Below the pieces are notes generated by a model, which saw only the letters and a list, made by a program, of their open reading frames with translations, ran no database searches and was not told where the DNA came from. From NCBI GenBank assembly GCA_021790715.1, contig JAJYGK010000088.1, forward strand, positions 1-27,150: DNA of 27,150 nt, in the 5' to 3' direction. This DNA comes from Chloroflexota bacterium. Lineage in GTDB: Bacteria > Chloroflexota > Limnocylindria > Limnocylindrales > CSP1-4. Position 1 is the stretch's first letter; the number at the start of each line of letters is the position of its first letter. A program made the position numbers and the translations under genes. Below are positions 21,749 to 27,150 of this stretch, piece after piece.

Positions 21749-24119
21749 CCCCTCTCCTCTCCCGGTCCGGCAGCGAGAACCAGAACGTGGCCCCGAGGCC
21801 GGGCTTCGACTCCACCCAGATCCGCCCCCCGTGCCGCTCCACGATCTTCTTGCAGATCGCGAGACCGATCCCGGAGCCGGGATACTCCTCCCGGCCGTGG
21901 AGCCGGCGGAAGATCTCGAAGATCTGAGCGTAATGCTCCGGCGCAATCCCGATGCCGTCATCGCGCACGTAGACGCACCACTCGGAGCGACCGCGTTCGG
22001 CACCCACCCAGACCTGCGGCGGGACCGTCGGTCGCCGGAACTTGAGCGCGTTGCCGACCAGGTTCTGGAGGAGCTGGACCACCTGGACGCGATCTCCCAC
22101 CACCGCCGGCAGGTCCCCCCGGTGGATCGTGGCACCCGTCTCCTGCACGGTCGCGCGCAGGTTCGTGACGGCCTCGTCGAGCACCGTTCCCAGCTCGATC
22201 CGCTCGAACGGCCGCGCGCGGCTGTCGACGCGCGAATAGGCCAGCAGATCGTTGATGAGGACCTGCATCCGCCGGGCCCCGTCGACGGCGAACCCGATGT
22301 ACTCGTCGGCATCCGGCCCCAGGCGCCCCTCGTACCGCTTCTGCAGCAGGCTCATGAACCCGGTCACCATCCGCAGGGGCTCCTGCAGGTCGTGCGAGGC
22401 CACGTACGCGAACTGCTCCAGGTCGGCATTCGAGCGGCCGAGCGCCGCCGCGTACTCCTCGAGGCGGTCCTGCGCCTCGACGGACTCCGTCACGTCCCGG
22501 TTGATCTCCAGGATCCCCAGCACGGCGCCGTCCTCGTCGCGCTCGAGCGCCTGGCGGCTGGCGATCGCGATCTGTCGCCCGTCGCGCGTGGTGTGGCGCA
22601 GCTGGCCCTCCCACCGGCCCGAGTCGAGGAGGACCTGATCGACGGTCGCGAGCGATTCCGGGAACTCCGTCCGCAGGAGGACGTGGGTGACCTGGCCGAG
22701 CGCCTCGTCGGCCGTCCAGCCGTACGTCTCGGTCGCGCCGGCGTTCCAGTAGCGCACCCGGCTGTCCAGGTCCCGCACGAGGATCGCGTCGTGCGCGAGG
22801 TCGAGCAGCCCCGCCTGCTCCCGCAGCAGTGCCTCGCGCCGGGCCTGTTCCGCCTCGGCGCGGACCCGTTCGGTGACGTCACGCGCCACGGCATAGATCC
22901 GCGATCCGTCCTCGTCCGCACGGGCCGTCCACTCCAGCCAGCGCTGCGTTCCATCCCGCGCGCCGAACCGGTTCTGGATGACGCGCACGTCGCGGCCCAT
23001 CCGCGTCGCGTCGAGCGCCGCCGCCGTGCGCGAGCCGTCGGCGGGATCGTGGATGAAGTCCGAGAGCGGATGCCCGACCAGGTCGACGGGCGCGTATCCG
23101 ACGAGGTGCTCCCACGAGGCCCCGGCGAAGAGGAAGCGCCCGTCCGGCGACAGGATCGAGATGCCGTCGGCGGACAGGTCGAAGAATCGGTCGCGCGTCG
23201 CCTGTGCCTCGACGCGCGCGCGCTCGAGCTGCAGGACGCGCTCGCCCGCCCAGGCCCCCACCAGCAGCAGCACCAGCGCCTCGAACGAGACCATCAGCAC
23301 GAGGCCGAACGTGTCGGTGTAGAGCCCGGCGCGCTCGCCGACGAGGCGCAGCCATGCGCCGATGGGCACCACGAGGAGCGCGGCGGGGCCGACACGGCGG
23401 GCGACCTGGCCCGCCGGGCCGGGATCGGTGATCTGCTGCGCCAGTGCGTGGTCCGGGTCGGCCATCACGAGCGCGACCGCCGTGCAGATGAGGGCGACGG
23501 CGGTGGGCAGCGAGATGGGCGTGGGCGACCCGAGCGTTGCGAGTGCCGAGATGCCGTACACGTACCCGAGCACGGCCGCGTATCCGAGGCCGCCGGCGCC
23601 CAGCGCGAGCAACTGGGCCACGTGGCGCCCGGAGAGCGTGCGGTGAAGCGTAGCCAGCGCCGCCCCGGCCAGCGCGAGCGCGACGGCCGACTGCACGGCC
23701 ATCCGTCCGGGCAGGCCGTCCGGCGGCGACGCCGCATCGCGCACGAACAGCTGGTCGATCCCGAGATCGATCCGCGCGGCGTACTCGATGAGCGTCAGGG
23801 CCGCGAGCAGCAGGACCAGCAGCCCGAGGGCCCGGGACACGCGCAGGCGGCCGGGCGTCGCGGGCTGCACCGCGAGGAGCATGCCGGCGCCCAGCCCGGC
23901 GACCGCGAGGGCGGTGTTGAAGCTCATCGGGGTCTGCCCGCGAATCCACGAGTCGAGCACGGCCGCCCCGACCAGCCAGCCGACCATCGCCAGCAGCGCG
24001 ATGAGGAGCACGATCGCGCCCAGGAGCGCCGCGATGCGCGCGCCGAGACCGGGGGACCGCGGGCCGCCGCCCGTGCCGCCGACGTACCCACCCGGCCGCG
24101 CCGACCCGAAGGCGCTCAC
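21738..24119 (-). CDS. Membrane PAS sensor histidine kinase
   Basis: 793 residues from GTG 24119. Residues 1-300 form an integral membrane sensor with about eight segments, in which a motif of the type P-(M/I)-S-x-x-T-A recurs at 64-82, 139-157 and 201-219. Two PAS domains follow (about 310-440 and 450-575; FFDLSADGISILSPDGRFLFAG, LDLAHDAILVRDLDSRVRYWN). The HisKA domain has His576 in YVASHDLQEPLRMV, the phytochrome-type form. The ATPase has N-box NLVGNALKFRRP, G1 DDGIGIAPEHYAQIFEIFRRL and G2 GSGIGLAICKKIVERHGG. First gene of a kinase-receiver-kinase operon. The GTG start has only a weak GGGA ahead; no better start was seen. The signal is unknown. Confidence 0.92.
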   Translation of the reverse strand: MSAFGSARPGGYVGGTGGGPRSPGLGARIAALLGAIVLLIALLAMVGWLVGAAVLDSWIRGQTPMSFNTALAVAGLGAGMLLAVQPATPGRLRVSRALGLLVLLLAALTLIEYAARIDLGIDQLFVRDAASPPDGLPGRMAVQSAVALALAGAALATLHRTLSGRHVAQLLALGAGGLGYAAVLGYVYGISALATLGSPTPISLPTAVALICTAVALVMADPDHALAQQITDPGPAGQVARRVGPAALLVVPIGAWLRLVGERAGLYTDTFGLVLMVSFEALVLLLVGAWAGERVLQLERARVEAQATRDRFFDLSADGISILSPDGRFLFAGASWEHLVGYAPVDLVGHPLSDFIHDPADGSRTAAALDATRMGRDVRVIQNRFGARDGTQRWLEWTARADEDGSRIYAVARDVTERVRAEAEQARREALLREQAGLLDLAHDAILVRDLDSRVRYWNAGATETYGWTADEALGQVTHVLLRTEFPESLATVDQVLLDSGRWEGQLRHTTRDGRQIAIASRQALERDEDGAVLGILEINRDVTESVEAQDRLEEYAAALGRSNADLEQFAYVASHDLQEPLRMVTGFMSLLQKRYEGRLGPDADEYIGFAVDGARRMQVLINDLLAYSRVDSRARPFERIELGTVLDEAVTNLRATVQETGATIHRGDLPAVVGDRVQVVQLLQNLVGNALKFRRPTVPPQVWVGAERGRSEWCVYVRDDGIGIAPEHYAQIFEIFRRLHGREEYPGSGIGLAICKKIVERHGGRIWVESKPGLGATFWFSLPDRERRGDAA

Positions 24120-24216
24120 GGTCCCATGTTCTCACGCGCGAAGGGCCGCGAGAGGCCTGCAACCGCGCCGGTGCGCCTGTCGCACGCCCGTTGCCCCGCA
24201 GGAGGACCATGGAGGC
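24120..24216. promoter_or_regulatory. Short divergent intergenic region, kinase and M50 protease genes
   Basis: 97 bases that must hold promoters for both the phosphorelay (minus) and the protease gene (plus). An inverted repeat GTGCG-CCTGT-CGCAC (24171-24185) and the AGGAGGA ribosome site at 24200-24206 are the only clear signals. No good -35/-10 pair was found. Confidence 0.35.
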
Positions 24217-25464
24217 ATGTCCACCCTGGCGAGTCCCGACCGTGCCCGCGACTCCCGCCGTCGCGGCGGGGGCATGCTCGGCAACTCCGTGCACCTGTTC
24301 ACCGTGGCCGGCATCGAGGTCGGAGTCCACGCGAGCTGGCTGATCATCGCCGTGCTGGTGACCTGGTCGCTGGCCACCGGCGTGTTCCCGACCGCCGTTC
24401 CCGGGGCGAGCGCCGCGACCGACTGGCTGCTCGGCGCGATCACCGCCCTGCTCTTCTTCGCGAGCGTGCTCGGCCACGAGCTCGCGCACTCGCTCGTGGC
24501 GAAGTCGCGCGGTGTCGAGGTGAGCTCGATCACGCTCTTCCTCTTCGGCGGGGTCTCCAACCTCACCGCCGAGGCGCGACGGCCCGGCGAGGAGTTCCAG
24601 ATCGCGGTCGTCGGTCCCCTGACCAGCTTCGCGATCGCCGCGGTCGCGTTCGCGATCTCCCTCCTCGTGCAGGCCGACCCCGCGGCGGAGGCGACCGCCG
24701 CCTACCTCGCGCTGATCAACGCGGCGCTGGGCGTCTTCAACCTCGTGCCGGGGTTCCCGCTCGACGGCGGGCGCGTGCTCCGCTCGGCCCTGTGGAGCGT
24801 CACCCACGACCTCGCGAAGGCCACCCGGATCGCGACCGGGGTCGGGCAGCTGGTGGCGTGGGGCCTGATGGCCTGGGGCGTCTGGCTCGTGCTCGGGGGC
24901 GACGTGATCGGCGGCGTCTGGACGGTGGCGATCGGCTGGTTCCTGCAGAGCGCCGCGGGGTCCAGCCTGCAGCACACGATCCTCGAGACGCGCCTCCGCA
25001 GCCTGCGGGTCGCGGACGTGCTCCGCACCGACCCGACCGGCGTCGCCCCCGCGACGACCATCGCCACGCTGATCGACGACCACGTGCTCCCCGGCGCGCG
25101 CCGGGCCGTGCCGGTCGTCGAGGACGGGCGGATCGTCGGCATCGTCACGCTGGCCGACATCGGTCGCGTGCCGCCGGGACGGCGACCCGTGACGCAGGTG
25201 GCCGAGATCATGACCGGCGCCGGCCGCCTGGCGGTCGTCCCGCCGTCCGCGTCGCTCCAGGAGGCGATCGACGTGCTCGGCGCCGGGGAGTACGAGCAGC
25301 TGCCGGTGGTCGAGGAGGGCCGGCTGGTGGGGATGCTCACGCGCGCCGATGTGCTGCGCGAGATCCAGATCCGGGATGCGCTCGGCCTGGACCGATCCGT
25401 CCCCGCCCGGCGCGGTGACGCGGGCGACGACGCATCGTCCGGGCGTCCCTGGGACCGTCCCTGA
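24217..25464 (+). CDS. Site-2 protease (M50 family) with two CBS domains
   Basis: 415 residues from ATG 24217; AGGAGGA lies 10 bases upstream, while the GGAGG touching the ATG is too close. Membrane metalloprotease performing intramembrane proteolysis. Segments at about 41-60 and 68-93 carry the zinc motif HELAH (87-91). The second metal motif is NLVPGFPLDGG with Asp183. In between are GGVSNLTAEARRPGEEFQIAVVGPLTSF, typical of the family. Two cytosolic CBS domains (about 255-305 and 320-375; VVEDGRIVGIVTLADIG, VVEEGRLVGMLTRADVL) probably sense adenine nucleotides. Same layout as Mycobacterium Rip3. It could cleave an anti-sigma factor such as the one at 3997; that link is speculation. The C-terminal 30 residues are disordered. 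Confidence 0.92.
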   Translation: MSTLASPDRARDSRRRGGGMLGNSVHLFTVAGIEVGVHASWLIIAVLVTWSLATGVFPTAVPGASAATDWLLGAITALLFFASVLGHELAHSLVAKSRGVEVSSITLFLFGGVSNLTAEARRPGEEFQIAVVGPLTSFAIAAVAFAISLLVQADPAAEATAAYLALINAALGVFNLVPGFPLDGGRVLRSALWSVTHDLAKATRIATGVGQLVAWGLMAWGVWLVLGGDVIGGVWTVAIGWFLQSAAGSSLQHTILETRLRSLRVADVLRTDPTGVAPATTIATLIDDHVLPGARRAVPVVEDGRIVGIVTLADIGRVPPGRRPVTQVAEIMTGAGRLAVVPPSASLQEAIDVLGAGEYEQLPVVEEGRLVGMLTRADVLREIQIRDALGLDRSVPARRGDAGDDASSGRPWDRP

Positions 25465-25640
25465 GGCCCGGCCGCAGGGGACGACGGATCGCCCGAACGT
25501 CCGCCGAACCGCTGCCGAGGCCTGCCGCGTGCGGCCGCCGGTCCGTCGCGTGCGGCCGCGAGGGGCCCCCGGCGTCTCGAGGGGCGAGCCCGGACGTCGC
25601 GCTTGCGCCGGATCGATTCATCCCGCATACTCCGGCGATC

Positions 25641-25712
25641 GTGAGCCATACGACCGTCTCCTGGATCATGTCCATGCGCTGGCGGCCCCGCCGCACGGAG
25701 GACGGGGTCTGA
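25641..25712 (+). CDS. Possible 23-residue leader peptide with Met and Trp codons
   Basis: A GTG 9 bases after a CATACT -10-like element opens a 23-codon frame ending in TGA at 25710-25712. It begins MSHTTVSWIMSMRW and ends in an Arg-rich RPRRTEDGV. Two ATG codons (25668, 25674) and two TGG codons (25662, 25680) lie within seven residues. No Shine-Dalgarno sequence is seen, so it would have to be translated leaderless, as several genes here seem to be. Its position before a hairpin series and a methionine-synthesis gene suggests a ribosome-stalling leader peptide. Nothing proves it is translated. Confidence 0.42.
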   Translation: MSHTTVSWIMSMRWRPRRTEDGV

Positions 25713-25718
25713 GGCCAC

Positions 25719-25765
25719 GCGGAACCTGAACGACAGGTGACGCCGGGACCTCGGATCGGTCCCGG
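25719..25765 (+). other. Two adjacent RNA hairpins in the metY leader
   Basis: Hairpin 1 (25719-25743): GCG / CGC outer stem, then facing GA and GA (a tandem sheared G-A internal loop), then ACCTG-AACGA-CAGGT. Hairpin 2 (25743-25765): perfect 8-bp CCGGGACC / GGTCCCGG with a 7-base loop TCGGATC. They begin 7 bases after the small frame's stop codon. The right arm of hairpin 2 with following bases (25763-25771) is also perfectly complementary over 9 bases to 25682-25690 inside the small frame, an alternative pairing. Confidence 0.55.
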
Positions 25766-25800
25766 GGCCGCAGTTCCGACAGGAGCTGCGGCTTCTTGAT
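25766..25800 (+). terminator. Intrinsic terminator-like hairpin in the metY leader (candidate attenuator)
   Basis: GCCGCAGTTCC (25767-25777) pairs over 11 bases, one of them G-U, with GGAGCTGCGGC (25782-25792) around a GACA loop. The T-rich TTCTTGATTCT follows at once from 25793, unusual in this genome. It lies 106 bases before metY on the same strand, not after a gene, so it would act as a conditional terminator. Its left arm overlaps the alternative pairing partner of the small upstream frame. Confidence 0.55.
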
Positions 25801-25898
25801 TCTCCGAACGAACGCGACGGGCAGCCGCCGACAGGGCGAACGGCCTCCCCGGCCGACCGGGACCGCACCCACGCATGACGCGACCACGAGGTTCCACC

Positions 25899-27150
25899 GT
25901 GTCCCACCCGTCGTTCCGCCCCGAGACCGCCGCCATCCACGCCGGCCAGCGTCCCGATCCCGCCACCAACGCCCTGGCGGTCCCGATCTACGCCACGACC
26001 AGCTACGTCTTCGACGACGCGGCCCACGCGGCGCGGCTGTTCGCGCTGGAGCAGCCCGGCAACATCTACACCCGGATCATGAACCCGACCACGGGCGTCT
26101 TCGAGGAGCGCGTCGCCGCGCTCGAGGGGGGTGTCGGGGCGGTCGGCCTCGCGTCCGGGCAGGCGGCCGAGACGCTCGCGATCCTCAACATCGCGTCCGC
26201 CGGGGACAACGTCGTCAGCAGCGCGAGCCTCTACGGCGGCACGTACAACCTCTTCGCGTACACGCTCCCGAAGCTCGGGATCGCGACGCGCTTCGTCGAC
26301 GGCTCGGATCCCGCCGGCTTCGAGCGGGAGATCGACGAGCGGACTCGGGCGCTGTACGTGGAGACGATCGGCAACCCCCGCCTGGACGTGCCCGACCTGG
26401 AGGCGATCGCGGCGGTCGCCCACGCGCACGGCATCCCGCTGATCGTCGACAACACGTTCGCGCCGCTCATCGCGCGGCCGCTCGCGCACGGCGCCGACAT
26501 CGTGCTGCACTCGGCCACGAAGTGGATCGGCGGGCACGGGACCTCGATCGGCGGCGTCGTCGTGGACGGGGGCACGTTCGACTGGGCCGCGGCGGGCCGG
26601 TTCCCGGAGCTGGTCGATCCGGACCCCTCGTATCACGGGGTCAGCTATACCTCGGCGTTCGGGCCCCAGGCCTACATCGTGAAGCTGCGCGTGCAGCTCC
26701 TGCGGGACCTGGGCCCGGCGCTGAGCCCGTTCAACGCGTTCCTCTTCCTGCAGGGCCTCGAGACGTTGCCCCTGCGCATCGCACGGCACTCCGAGAACGC
26801 GCTCGCGCTCGCGCGCTGGCTCGAGGCGGACCCGCGCGTCGCCTGGGTCTCGTACCCCGGGCTCGCGTCTCACCCGTCGCACGCGCTCGCGGAGCGGTAC
26901 CTGGAGGGGGGGTTCGGCGGGATCATCACGTTCGGCGTGCGGGGCGGGGTCGACGCCGGCCGGGCGCTGATCGACTCGGTCCGGCTGTTCAGCCTGCTCG
27001 CGAACGTCGGCGATGCGAAGTCTTTGATCATCCACCCGGCCTCCACGACCCACCAGCAGCTCTCGGCGGAGGACCAGCTCGCGTCGGGGGTCACGCCGGA
27101 CCTCATCCGACTCTCCGTCGGCCTCGAGCACGTGGACGACCTGGTCGAGG
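25899..27150 (+). CDS. metY: O-acetyl-L-homoserine sulfhydrylase (partial, runs off the window)
   Basis: PLP enzyme of the Cys/Met metabolism family that makes homocysteine from O-acetylhomoserine and sulfide. 417 codons are in the window and the last 10-20 are missing. From GTG 25899 (GAGG 7 bases upstream) it starts VSHPSFRPETAAIHAGQRPDPATNALAVPIYATTSYVF, as MetY proteins do; ATG 25875 in frame would add 8 residues without a ribosome site. Landmarks: YTRIMNPTTGVFEERVAALEGG, SGQAAETLAIL, LYGGTYNLF, Asp184 in LIVDNTFAP, PLP-lysine 208 in HSATKWIGGHGTSIGG, and the 50-residue insertion (FPELVDPDPSYHGVSYTSAFGPQAYIVKLRVQLLRDLG) that separates MetY from MetB/MetZ. The LLANVGDAKSLIIHPASTTHQQL segment closes the active site. 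A metX gene would be expected just beyond the window. Confidence 0.96.
   Translation, partial: MSHPSFRPETAAIHAGQRPDPATNALAVPIYATTSYVFDDAAHAARLFALEQPGNIYTRIMNPTTGVFEERVAALEGGVGAVGLASGQAAETLAILNIASAGDNVVSSASLYGGTYNLFAYTLPKLGIATRFVDGSDPAGFEREIDERTRALYVETIGNPRLDVPDLEAIAAVAHAHGIPLIVDNTFAPLIARPLAHGADIVLHSATKWIGGHGTSIGGVVVDGGTFDWAAAGRFPELVDPDPSYHGVSYTSAFGPQAYIVKLRVQLLRDLGPALSPFNAFLFLQGLETLPLRIARHSENALALARWLEADPRVAWVSYPGLASHPSHALAERYLEGGFGGIITFGVRGGVDAGRALIDSVRLFSLLANVGDAKSLIIHPASTTHQQLSAEDQLASGVTPDLIRLSVGLEHVDDLVE

Larger units (their letters stand above)
25465..25898 (+). promoter_or_regulatory. metY leader region
   Basis: The 434 bases between the M50 protease and metY hold no ordinary gene. From 25465 to 25600 nothing is evident. 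A weak promoter, TTGCGC (25603-25608), 17 bases, CATACT (25626-25631), precedes a 23-codon frame at 25641. Three adjacent hairpins follow (25719-25792), then a fourth small stem CGGCC-TCCCC-GGCCG (25841-25855). I do not see the conserved core of SAM-I, SAM-II, SAM-IV or SAH riboswitches. The arrangement suggests control of metY by attenuation. Confidence 0.5.

Noticed and set aside
21462..25418. Very long plus-strand open frame opposite the kinases and running into the protease gene
   Set aside because: Translation is Arg/Gly/Pro/His-rich without domains, and it lies antisense to two clear histidine kinases and a receiver. Long antisense frames are expected at this base composition.
25700..25800. 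SAM riboswitch before metY
   Set aside because: I could not fit the conserved cores of SAM-I, SAM-II, SAM-IV or SAH aptamers; only generic hairpins are present. Rfam search would decide.
24702..27131. Long minus-strand open frame opposite the M50 protease and metY
   Set aside because: It covers two unmistakable genes in antisense and has no recognisable domain or start signal.
1..27150. tRNA or rRNA genes, insertion sequences, attachment sites
   Set aside because: No TPsiC-arm GTTCRA with matching acceptor stem, no rRNA core sequence, no transposase or integrase motifs were seen on either strand.

Overview
The window is about 27 kb of very GC-rich DNA (by eye well above 70% G+C) from a free-living bacterium. 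Nearly every base is coding. Many genes start with GTG and abut the previous gene in a 4-base GTGA stop/start overlap. Several genes look leaderless, with a TANNNT-type -10 element a few bases before the start codon. Gene content and style fit a high-GC Chloroflexota lineage (Limnocylindria or Ellin6529-like); an actinomycete cannot be excluded. This placement is inference from gene style, not from a marker gene. No rRNA, tRNA, IS element, CRISPR array or replication origin was found.

Layout. (1) 1-2966, plus strand: pseudouridine-5'-phosphate glycosidase (psuG), then a compact Clp-type AAA+ ATPase lacking the usual N-domain. (2) 3191-7899, plus strand: ECF-type sigma factor, a membrane protein coupled to it (probable anti-sigma factor, DUF5667-like), a ParB-fold protein, a degenerate calcineurin-like phosphoesterase and an MFS transporter. 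(3) 7896-8957, minus strand: a degenerate receiver-like protein with a Cys/His cluster and a small membrane protein. (4) 8958-9429: non-coding, with a duplicated GC-rich block. (5) 9430-11789, plus strand: a two-gene ABC-2 type (NatA/NatB-like) exporter. (6) 11876-16893, minus strand: a redox cluster read FMN reductase, MarR regulator, pirin, F420-type (Ddn-like) reductase, a broken GH15 glucoamylase-like remnant, a tandem GNAT protein and an aldo/keto reductase. (7) 16943-18759, minus strand: LemA and a GIDE-domain membrane protein. (8) 18923-19864, plus strand: YihY/BrkB membrane protein. (9) 19815-24119, minus strand: a three-gene phosphorelay (membrane PAS histidine kinase, single-domain receiver, REC-PAS histidine kinase). 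(10) 24217-25464, plus strand: an M50/site-2 protease with two CBS domains. (11) 25465-27150: a structured leader with a small Met/Trp-containing reading frame and three successive hairpins, then O-acetylhomoserine sulfhydrylase (metY), which runs off the window.

How the parts work together. The sigma/anti-sigma pair and the phosphorelay are separate signal-input modules. The FMN reductase-MarR pair looks autoregulated through a 13-bp palindrome lying on its promoter, and probably drives the downstream pirin and reductase genes in response to redox or aromatic signals. The most interesting unexplained element is the metY leader (25600-25898), which resembles a ribosome-mediated attenuator. 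The next most interesting are the truncated, frameshifted GH15 gene inside the redox operon and the compact Clp ATPase that keeps a ClpP-docking-like loop.
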